NCBI RefSeq assembly: GCF_000730645.1
Contig: NZ_BBIU01000017.1
Coordinates: 1 to 64,000 of the forward strand
DNA from: Pseudomonas parafulva NBRC 16636 = DSM 17004
Lineage (GTDB): Bacteria > Pseudomonadota > Gammaproteobacteria > Pseudomonadales > Pseudomonadaceae
Direction of reading: 5' to 3'
DNA length: 64,000 bases
The notes beneath the pieces are model-generated. The model saw only the letters and a program-made list of their open reading frames with translations, had not been told where the DNA came from and did no database searches. A program made the translations under genes and the position numbers. This document shows positions 53,275 to 60,274 of this stretch, piece by piece (the first letter of the stretch is position 1; every line of letters starts with the position of its first letter).

Positions 53275-53452
53275 GGTGGTGGCCTTTCTTGGTGTTATGG
53301 ATTGCTTATAGAGCGAAAGAAACGATTCAGCAAGTTTGCATTCGCCGTTCCGGGCCAATTAAACCTGCGCCATCTGCGCACGAACGCCTTGGCGTATGAC
53401 GCAATATCGTGCCGTACCAACAAGGCGGTCGCGCGCGCCCGCCACAAGCGTG

Positions 53453-53554
53453 ACTGGCCCGAAACAACCGTAGGAGCGAGCGCAGCTCGCGATGCGCCGC
53501 GCGGGCGGCGCTCGATCTCACAGGCGAAACAAACCTCAAGGCGGGCACCTGTAA
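53453..53554 (-). repeat. 102-bp REP-containing repeat, copy B
   Basis: The reverse-strand counterpart of the copy at 43147-43248, with the same length and only a few differences. It lies in the 568-base gap 53275-53842, which contains no gene. Together with copy C it forms an inverted pair. Confidence 0.75.
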
Positions 53555-53656
53555 ACCCTAACCCCCCTTCCCCGCAAACCGGTCAGTGTATGGGTCGACG
53601 CAGATCGCGTGATGGCAACCAAGGGCATGACGAGGTTGTTGTGCTGGTGCGCAGAC

Positions 53657-53716
53657 CGAGCGCCGCCCGCGCGGCGCATCGCGAGCTGCGCTCGCTCCTA
53701 CGGTTGTTTCGGGCCA
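53657..53716 (+). repeat. REP repeat, copy C (60 bp)
   Basis: Carries the core of copies A and B in the orientation opposite to B, about 100 bases away from it. A short shared tail (CGGGCCAATT...CCTGCGCC) recurs at 53351-53371, so the gap is a mosaic of repeat fragments. Confidence 0.7.
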
Positions 53717-53781
53717 ATTGAGCCTGCGCCGTTTGCACGCGGCCCCCTGACGCGTGATGCACAGCAAACACAAAAATAGAC

Positions 53782-53815
53782 AACCTACTACTCGTAGGTT
53801 ACCTTTGGTAGGTAA
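53782..53815. promoter_or_regulatory. TetR-type operator upstream of the quinone reductase gene
   Basis: Perfect inverted repeat AACCTAC-N5-GTAGGTT (53782-53800), followed by a second GTAGGT unit 14 bases on (53808-53813) within TTACC-N7-GGTAA. It lies 28-60 bases before the start of the reductase gene, whose operon includes a TetR gene. Confidence 0.6.
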
Positions 53816-53842
53816 TCTTCCATCCATCCAAGGACCCTACCC

Positions 53843-54439
53843 ATGCACACCCTGATCGTCACCGCCCACCCCGACCCTCACTCACTCACCCATGCCATCG
53901 CCCAAACGATCGCCGAAAGCCTCACAGCCTCCACCCCGCAGCACACTGCCGAACTCGCCGACCTGGCCACCGAGGGCTTCGACCCCCGTTTCAACCTGGC
54001 GGACCACCACTTGTTTCTCAAGCAATCCCCACCCCCCGCTGATGTCGCAGCTGAACAGCGACGGCTCGACCGCGCCGACGCACTGGTGCTGGTTTACCCC
54101 ATCTACTGGTGGTCTTTTCCGGCCCTGCTCAAAGGCTGGATCGATCGCGTGTTCGCCCAAGGCTGGGCCTACCAGGACAACAACGATGGCAAGGTGACCA
54201 AGAAGCTGCAACGCCTGCAGGTGCACCTGGTGGCCATCGGCGGTGCCGACCAGGGCACCTACCAGCGCCATGGCTACGGCGCGGCCATGAACACCCAGAT
54301 CGACCACGGCATCTTCGATTACTGCGGCGCACCGGTGCGCAGTTCCACCGTGCTGCTGCCATCTGAAGGTGACTATGCCCGGGCTCATCTGGAAACCGCC
54401 CAGGCCATCGGTGCCAGCATCTTCGCTTCCCAGAGCTGA
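53843..54439 (+). CDS. NAD(P)H:quinone oxidoreductase, flavodoxin-like
   Basis: 198-residue flavodoxin_2-fold protein related to MdaB/KefF/NQO1. The flavin-binding start is MHTLIVTAHPDPHSLTHAIA, and YPIYWWSFPALLKGWIDRVF near residue 85-105 is the family hallmark. It performs two-electron reduction of quinones or similar electrophiles. It is transcribed with a TetR gene 24 bases downstream, a common arrangement for electrophile-responsive reductases. Confidence 0.92.
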   Translation: MHTLIVTAHPDPHSLTHAIAQTIAESLTASTPQHTAELADLATEGFDPRFNLADHHLFLKQSPPPADVAAEQRRLDRADALVLVYPIYWWSFPALLKGWIDRVFAQGWAYQDNNDGKVTKKLQRLQVHLVAIGGADQGTYQRHGYGAAMNTQIDHGIFDYCGAPVRSSTVLLPSEGDYARAHLETAQAIGASIFASQS

Positions 54440-54462
54440 ACCACAGTGGGACAATCGCGCCC

Positions 54463-55059
54463 ATGACCGACACAAACCCACCCGCACGCCGGCGCCTGCC
54501 CCGCGAAGCCCGTACCCGCCAGTTGCTGGAAACCTCCTGGGCATTGATTGCCGACGAGGGGACCGATGCGCTGACCCTAGGCCGACTGGCCGACGCGGCG
54601 GGCGTGACCAAACCGGTGGTCTACGACCACTTCGGCTCCCGCGAGGGCTTGCTGGCTGCGCTGTATGAAGACTACGACGTTCGCCAAACGGCCTTGTTCG
54701 ATAGCGCCATCGCAGCCGCGCAACCTACGTTGCCAGACAAGGCTGCGGTGTTTGCCAGCGCTTACGTAGATTGCGTGATGACCCAGGGCCGTGAGATTCA
54801 GGGGGTGCTGGCAGCCCTCAGCGGGTCGCCTCAACTGGCGGCGGTCAAACGCAAGTACCAGACAGCCCTGCTGCAGAAGTGCGCCGGCATATTTGCCCCC
54901 TTCGCCGGCACAGGCGGCGTTTCCGGGGCCAGCCTGTGGGTTTTGCTAGGTGCCGCAGACGCCGTGTCGGAAGCTGCCGTGTCGGGGGAGATCACTGCTG
55001 ACCAGGCAAAAGAGGCATTGCACCTCACCGTGATCGAGGTGGTCCAGCGCACCAGGTGA
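54463..55059 (+). CDS. TetR-family transcriptional regulator
   Basis: 198-residue regulator with helix-turn-helix LGRLADAAGVTKPVVYDHFGSREGLLAALY near residues 35-65 and a helical ligand-binding remainder. Probably represses its own operon through the GTAGGT repeats at 53782-53815. The ribosome site before ATG 54463 is weak, so translation may depend on coupling to the reductase gene. Confidence 0.9.
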   Translation: MTDTNPPARRRLPREARTRQLLETSWALIADEGTDALTLGRLADAAGVTKPVVYDHFGSREGLLAALYEDYDVRQTALFDSAIAAAQPTLPDKAAVFASAYVDCVMTQGREIQGVLAALSGSPQLAAVKRKYQTALLQKCAGIFAPFAGTGGVSGASLWVLLGAADAVSEAAVSGEITADQAKEALHLTVIEVVQRTR

Positions 55060-55286
55060 AGGCCGACGAGATACCAGCAGGCTGCTCGCCCACCTGCCCT
55101 CGCCGGCCACGCTGAAACCTGCTCCAACCCACTCGCCTTTTGTTCAGGGGTTATTGTCGCAATTGAGCTGAGCCAAGACGCTTGAGATTTATTTCTGGGG
55201 CGGTGCATCCATAACCCAACCTGGCGGGTAGTGGTTATCAGGCAGTCAGTGATTGCCATGCCCATGATCCCCAAGGAGTGCACACC

Positions 55287-55814
55287 ATGAACCTCAAACC
55301 CATCTGCGCCCTGCTCGCCAGCTGCCTTGCGCTTGGCGTTACCACCGCCCATGCCCAGTCGGGTATACCGGACCCGATCAAGGTACCCGACGGCCACGTG
55401 ATCGTGATGAAGACCGTAGGGGTGGGTGAGATCACCTACGAATGCCGCGACAAAGCCAATGCGCCCGGGCAGACAGAGTGGTTTTTTGTCGGGCCCAAGG
55501 CGGTGCTGAAAGACCGGGCCGGCAATACCGTGGGCAACTACTTCGGCCCACCGGCCACCTGGCAAGCCAAAGACGGTTCGAAGGTGACCGGCACCCAACT
55601 GGCCGTGGCACCTGCAGCGAAAGCCGACTTGCCCTACCAGTTGGTCAAGGCCAACCCAGCAGAAGGCCAGGGCGCCATGGAGGGGGTGAGTTACATTCAG
55701 CGCCTTGCCACCCGCGGCGGTATCGCCCCGGCCGAGGCCTGTAATGCACAGAACAAAGGCAAGCAGCAGGTCGTCAAGTATCAGGCTGATTACGTGTTCT
55801 GGGCAGCGAAGTGA
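55287..55814 (+). CDS. secreted DUF3455 protein
   Basis: 175-residue protein with a clear Sec signal peptide (residues 1-23, ending TAHAQ) and a DUF3455 domain (DGHVIVMKTVGVGEITYECR, then FVGPKAVLKDRAGNTVGNYFGPPATWQ). AAGGAG eight bases upstream decides ATG 55287 over GTG 55278. It precedes an ECF sigma factor gene by 111 bases and may belong to its regulon. Function of the family is unknown. Confidence 0.88.
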   Translation: MNLKPICALLASCLALGVTTAHAQSGIPDPIKVPDGHVIVMKTVGVGEITYECRDKANAPGQTEWFFVGPKAVLKDRAGNTVGNYFGPPATWQAKDGSKVTGTQLAVAPAAKADLPYQLVKANPAEGQGAMEGVSYIQRLATRGGIAPAEACNAQNKGKQQVVKYQADYVFWAAK

Positions 55815-55925
55815 CCGGGCACTGACCAGCGCACTGGCCATTGATCATCTACGCTGCAGTCGAGCCCCTGGCCAGCCGGCCCGGGGCCGCGCCCACTGCC
55901 CAATGACCGCAAGGAACGCCGCCCA

Positions 55926-56474
55926 TTGAACGCACCTGTTGTTCCTTTTGATTTCGAAGGTTGCCTGGCGGCCTGCGCCAACGGAGACCGCCGTGCATTG
56001 CAGGCGCTGTACGAACACGAGGGCGCCCGCCTGCTGGGCGTTGCCCAGCGTATCAGCCGTGACCGGGCCACGGCCGAAGACATCGTGCATGACGCCTTCA
56101 TGCGTATCTGGACCGGTGCCGGCAGTTATGACCCCGCACGCGGTTCGGCGCGCGGCTGGGTGTACAGCGTGACGCGGCATCTGGCCCTGAACTTCATGCG
56201 CGACAGCCGACGCGAAACGGACCTCGACGACGCAGCCATGGCCGCAACCCCGACAATACCGCCGGAGGTCGAAGCCGCGCAGTTGTGGTCCGGCTCCGGG
56301 AAGCTTTACCACTGCCTTGAACAGCTGCAACCGGGCCCGCTGCGCTGCATTCTGCATGCTTACGTGGACGGTTGCAGCAATGCCGAGATCGCCACCTTGC
56401 TCGGTGCGCCGCTGGGCACGGTAAAGGCATGGATCAAACGAAGCCTGAAGGCGCTTAGAGCGTGCATGACATGA
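55926..56474 (+). CDS. ECF sigma factor, SigK-like
   Basis: 182-residue ECF sigma factor: region 2 (residues about 25-95; DIVHDAFMRIWTGAGSYDP) and region 4 (about 125-178; YVDGCSNAEIATLLGAPLGTVKAWIKRSLKAL). Translation must begin at TTG 55926, since the upstream ATG is out of frame and no internal Met precedes region 2; AAGGA is ten bases before. The anti-sigma gene overlaps its stop by four bases. Confidence 0.9.
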   Translation: MNAPVVPFDFEGCLAACANGDRRALQALYEHEGARLLGVAQRISRDRATAEDIVHDAFMRIWTGAGSYDPARGSARGWVYSVTRHLALNFMRDSRRETDLDDAAMAATPTIPPEVEAAQLWSGSGKLYHCLEQLQPGPLRCILHAYVDGCSNAEIATLLGAPLGTVKAWIKRSLKALRACMT

Positions 56475-57181
56475 ACCAGACAGCTGATGATGCCCATGAC
56501 GACGAGCTTCACGCGCTGGCAGGCGAGTACGTGCTCGGCACCCTCGACGGCGAAGCTCACGCCGCCCTGCACAAGCTTCTGGGCACCGACCCCACCCTGA
56601 GGGCTGCCGTGGATGCCTGGGAGGCGCGGCTGCTCGACCTGACTCAACAGGCCCAACCCGTCCCCCCCAGCCCCCGCTTGTGGCGGCGTATTGAACGCAG
56701 CCTCAGCCAAACCCTGCAGGGCCGGCAGCGCCCTGTTGCACGTGGTTGGAATCGCCTGGGGCTGTGGCAGGGCCTGAGCGCCGCAGGGCTGGCCGCCAGC
56801 CTGCTGCTGGCGCTGGCCTTACTGACCCAAGCCCCACCCATGACAACCTACCTGGTAGTGCTGGCAGCCCCCTCCGGTCAAGCACCAGGCTGGGTGGTGC
56901 AAGCCAACGATGCCCGCATGATCGAGTTGCTCCCGTTGGGCGACGATGAAGTGCCGCCGGGCATGGCGTTGCAGTTCTGGACCAAGGGTGAACAGTGGCA
57001 GGCCCCGGTTTCCCTGGGGTTGGTCAAACCGGGCGAACCCTACCGTGTGCCGCTCAAAGGCTTGCCCGCAGTCGAGCCGAATCAGCTGTTCGAGCTGACC
57101 CTGGAGAAAGCCGGCGGCTCACCGACAGGCGCCCCTACCGGGCCAGTGAAGTTCATCGGCCGCGCAGTGAAAGTGATTTGA
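56471..57181 (+). CDS. RskA-type membrane anti-sigma factor
   Basis: 236-residue protein: a cytoplasmic N-terminal sigma-binding segment (HALAGEYVLGTLDGEAHAAL), one transmembrane helix (about residues 96-118; WQGLSAAGLAASLLLALALL) and a periplasmic RskA-type domain. ATG 56471 overlaps the sigma stop (ATGA). It would hold the ECF sigma inactive until proteolysis at the membrane. Confidence 0.88.
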   Translation: MNQTADDAHDDELHALAGEYVLGTLDGEAHAALHKLLGTDPTLRAAVDAWEARLLDLTQQAQPVPPSPRLWRRIERSLSQTLQGRQRPVARGWNRLGLWQGLSAAGLAASLLLALALLTQAPPMTTYLVVLAAPSGQAPGWVVQANDARMIELLPLGDDEVPPGMALQFWTKGEQWQAPVSLGLVKPGEPYRVPLKGLPAVEPNQLFELTLEKAGGSPTGAPTGPVKFIGRAVKVI

Positions 57182-57189
57182 TCAGCCAC

Positions 57190-57351
57190 TCACTCGGCTG
57201 GGGTCGCGGCTTCACTCGCGGCCTGCGCTGCCAGCTTCTCCCGGTCGGCCTTGCTGATGTATTTGGGCTTGGTGCTGCGCGGGGCGAGCTTGGCGCTGGC
57301 TTTCTTGGCGTGGGCCTTGAGGAGTTGCTTGATTTTCTTCTGGCGGTTCAT
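57190..57351 (-). CDS. small basic DUF2986-like protein
   Basis: A 53-residue gene read by hand on the minus strand: it begins MNRQKKIKQLLKAHAKKA, contains TKPKYISKADREKLA and ends in PAE. The highly basic N-terminus followed by KYISKADREK is the pattern of the small DUF2986 proteins of gamma-proteobacteria. The end lies eight bases from the convergent anti-sigma stop. Function unknown; the charge suggests nucleic-acid or ribosome contact. Confidence 0.75.
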   Translation of the reverse strand: MNRQKKIKQLLKAHAKKASAKLAPRSTKPKYISKADREKLAAQAASEAATPAE

Positions 57352-57509
57352 GGCTGGCTTCTGGCGGGTTACATGGCGGCCATCATACCCTGCCCCGGGG
57401 AACCAGACGTCAACCTCGTCGTAAAACTCAGGGGGCGGTGCACGTAGACGCTGTCCTGATACGGAACTGAACCTGTACGCTTCAGCGTCCCAAGCCCAGG
57501 AAGCCGACC

Positions 57510-58334
57510 ATGCACAGCGAGCCCAACCACGCCCCTGCCTCCGACTGGGTCATCCGCAGCGCCCAGCCTGGCAGCGTGGAACGGATCGAAGCCTGGTTCG
57601 GCAGCCATGGGTACGACCCGCATCGGCACGACACCTACTCCATCGGCCGTACCCTGGCCGGGGTGCAGAGTTTTCACTACAAAGGCTCGCTGTGCCATGG
57701 CGTGCCGGGCAACACGCTGGTGTTGCACCCCGACGAATTGCATGACGGCATGGCCGGCACCGCTGCGGGTTTTCGCTACCGCATGGCCTATATCGACCCG
57801 GCGCTGATACAGCAGGTACTGGGGGGCGAGCCGCTGCCGTTCATTGCTGGCGGCGTGTCCAGCGACCCGCGCCTGTTCCACGCCAGTCAGGCCTTTGTCC
57901 AGGCACTCGACCACCCCCTGGAAAGGCTGGAGGAACAGGACGCCGTGTACGACCTGGCCATGGCCCTGCGCGCCGTGGGCGGTAAGCCGCGTGGGCGCAA
58001 GCGCCTGGATTACCGCTCGGCTGAGCGGGCCAGGGCCTTCATCATGGAGCACCAGCAGGCGGGCATAACCCTGGAGATGCTCGAAAAGGCCAGCGGCCGC
58101 GAGCAATGGAGCCTGTCCAGAGACTTCCGCGCGTTGTATGGCACCAGCCCTTACCGCTTCGTGACCCTGCGGCGCCTGGACACGGTCCGCAGGCTGTTAC
58201 TCGATGGCTTCACGCTGGTGGACGCGGCCCTGGCCGCGGGCTTTCATGACCAGAGCCACATGACCCGTCACTTCACCCGCAGTTTCGGGGTGCCCCCCGC
58301 CCGCTGGGTTGAGCGCTTGCGCGCTGGGCGCTGA
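57510..58334 (+). CDS. AraC-family transcriptional regulator
   Basis: 274-residue regulator with an N-terminal AraC-binding cupin (YDPHRHDTYSIGRTLAGVQSF; HPDELHDG) and a C-terminal pair of helix-turn-helix units (FHDQSHMTRHFTRSFGVPPARW). GGAAG precedes ATG 57510. A cupin gene follows 71 bases downstream on the same strand. Confidence 0.9.
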   Translation: MHSEPNHAPASDWVIRSAQPGSVERIEAWFGSHGYDPHRHDTYSIGRTLAGVQSFHYKGSLCHGVPGNTLVLHPDELHDGMAGTAAGFRYRMAYIDPALIQQVLGGEPLPFIAGGVSSDPRLFHASQAFVQALDHPLERLEEQDAVYDLAMALRAVGGKPRGRKRLDYRSAERARAFIMEHQQAGITLEMLEKASGREQWSLSRDFRALYGTSPYRFVTLRRLDTVRRLLLDGFTLVDAALAAGFHDQSHMTRHFTRSFGVPPARWVERLRAGR

Positions 58335-58405
58335 GTTGCAGGATCGTACAAGAAGCCGTTGCGCCCGCTGGGTAGGCTTGGCTCTCCAACAACGGAGAAC
58401 CCGCC

Positions 58406-58792
58406 ATGCCCGCATCAAAGCAGCAAGCCCCTGCACAGCCTGTGAACCTGAAGGCAAAAGCATCCATGATCGACCAGCAATGGAGCCCCCGGGTGGTCGC
58501 GGAAATGAACGACTACCAGTTCAAGGTGGTGCGTATCGAGGGCGAATTCATCTGGCATTCGCACCCAGAAACCGATGAGGCGTTTCTGGTCCTGGAGGGC
58601 ACATTGCGCATCGACCTGCCAGCAGGTTGTGTGTGGGTGCAGCCGGGTGAGTTGTTTGTGGTGCCGCGAGGTGTAGAGCACAGGACGGCTGCACAGGGAG
58701 AAGCGAAACTGATGATGATCGAGCCACGCGGGGTGCTGAATACGGGCCATGAGGGGGGTGAGCGCACGGCGCAGAACGACCTCTGGATCTAG
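58406..58792 (+). CDS. small cupin-domain protein
   Basis: 128-residue single-domain cupin. Motif 1 is FIWHSHPETDEAFLVLEG (residues about 49-66), with a metal-binding set of two His and a Glu, and motif 2 is PGELFVVPRGVEHRT. GGAG precedes ATG 58406. Small cupins of this type are often of unknown function. It may be regulated by the AraC protein encoded just upstream. Confidence 0.88.
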   Translation: MPASKQQAPAQPVNLKAKASMIDQQWSPRVVAEMNDYQFKVVRIEGEFIWHSHPETDEAFLVLEGTLRIDLPAGCVWVQPGELFVVPRGVEHRTAAQGEAKLMMIEPRGVLNTGHEGGERTAQNDLWI

Positions 58793-58864
58793 GGCCGCTT
58801 AGCGGCCCATCGCCGGCAACTCTGCCATTCGACCTGTGGGAGCGGGTTTACCCGCGAAACGGCC
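58792..58864 (+). terminator. hairpin plus REP element after the cupin gene
   Basis: GGGCCGC-TTA-GCGGCCC (58792-58808) begins on the cupin stop. It is followed at 58833-58864 by a canonical P. putida 35-bp REP-family element (TGTGGGAGCGGG, TTTA, CCCGCGAA). Confidence 0.6.
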
Positions 58865-58906
58865 TGGGCCAAACTCGAGCCCAAACCGCCACAGCTGGAA
58901 CGCGCC

Positions 58907-60070
58907 ATGCTCACCACCCTTGCCATTGGTAATTACCGCTCGATCAACCACCTGGTGCTGCCCCTGGGCCAGCTCAACCTGGTGACCGGCGCCAATGGCA
59001 GCGGCAAGTCCAACCTGTACAAGGCCTTGCGCCTGCTGGCCGAAACGGCCCAGGGCGGGGTGATCGAGGCGCTGGCGCGGGAAGGCGGGCTGGACTCCAC
59101 CTGGTGGGCGGGCCCGGAAATGAGCGCGCGCATGAAACGCGGTGAAGTGCCCATTGAAGGCCAGCACCCGAAGGAGGTCCGCCGCCTGCGCCTGGGGTTC
59201 GCCACCGAGGATTTCGGCTTCGCCATCTCCCTCGGCCTGCCCATTCCCCTGCCCTATCCCTCCGCCTTCATGCTCGACCCGGAAATCAAGTGGGAAGCCA
59301 TCTGGGGCGCCGGGGCCTATCGCCCCGCGTCGTTGCTGGTCGAGCGCAAGAACGCCCTGGTACGCGCGCGCGAGGGCAAGGGCTGGGCGGTGCTGGACCA
59401 GCATGCAGACAGCTGCGAAAGCTTCTTCAACATCGTCGGCCGCCCACGCCAGGCGCCGGAAATCGGCGAGCTGCGCGCGTTCATCAACAGCTGGCGGTTC
59501 TATGACCACTTTCGCATCGACCGCGACGCCCCGTGCCGGCAGCCGCAACTGGGCACCCGCTCACCGGTGCTGCACCATGACGGGCGCAACCTGGCCTCGG
59601 CCCTGCAAACCATTATCGAAATCGGTGACGTCGAGGACCTGACCGCCGCCCTGGATGATGCCTTCCCCGGCAGCCAGCTGGAGATCGACGCACCACCAGG
59701 CGGGTTGTTCAGTGTAAGGCTGCATCAGCACGGGTTGCTGCGCCCATTGGGTGGTGCAGAGCTGTCGGACGGCACCCTGCGCTACTTGCTGTTGATGGCA
59801 GCCCTGCTCACCCCGCGGCCACCGTCCCTGATGGTGCTGAACGAACCCGAAACCAGCCTGCACGCCGACCTGCTGCCTGCACTGGCGCGGCTGATCATCC
59901 GCGCGTCGCAGCGCAGCCAGGTGTGGGTGGTGTCGCACAGCGCCGCACTGATCCAGGCCTTGAAGGCCTGCGAGGGGTGCAATGTGCTGGAACTGGAAAA
60001 GGTGCAGGGCCAGACCCAGTTGCGCGGCGTCGGGCTGCTGGATGAGCCGTTGTGGCGCTGGGTGGACTGA
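58907..60070 (+). CDS. AAA ATPase of the RecF/OLD-like (AAA_21) type
   Basis: 387-residue SMC/RecF-like ATPase. Walker A is GANGSGKSN (residues 28-36), the ABC-like signature is ELSDGTLRYLLL near residue 284 and Walker B is LMVLNEPETSLHADL near 310, with the D-loop VVSHSAAL after it. The coiled-coil insertion is short. There is no TOPRIM or nuclease domain and no partner gene next to it, so it may act alone in DNA repair or be an orphan of a defence-like pair. Confidence 0.88.
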   Translation: MLTTLAIGNYRSINHLVLPLGQLNLVTGANGSGKSNLYKALRLLAETAQGGVIEALAREGGLDSTWWAGPEMSARMKRGEVPIEGQHPKEVRRLRLGFATEDFGFAISLGLPIPLPYPSAFMLDPEIKWEAIWGAGAYRPASLLVERKNALVRAREGKGWAVLDQHADSCESFFNIVGRPRQAPEIGELRAFINSWRFYDHFRIDRDAPCRQPQLGTRSPVLHHDGRNLASALQTIIEIGDVEDLTAALDDAFPGSQLEIDAPPGGLFSVRLHQHGLLRPLGGAELSDGTLRYLLLMAALLTPRPPSLMVLNEPETSLHADLLPALARLIIRASQRSQVWVVSHSAALIQALKACEGCNVLELEKVQGQTQLRGVGLLDEPLWRWVD

Positions 60071-60274
60071 AGAGCCGTTGCTCGATGTGTAGCTCAGGGC
60101 TGTAAGCCACTCTGTGCGCTGCGTCACGTTCCGACGCAACTAGCACATCCGTACTATTTCCACCCCTTGCCCCCCTCCCGATACTCCCCCTGTTAACCGT
60201 TGCACACAGGAACGCCAGCGCCTTCAGGGCCGGCGGCCACGCCAGTGGCATCTAATGGAGTATCTGGAGTCGCT

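Noticed and set aside
53453..53716. Terminal inverted repeats of an insertion sequence
   Set aside because: No transposase frame lies between the arms and no target duplication is visible; the arms are REP elements that also occur alone.
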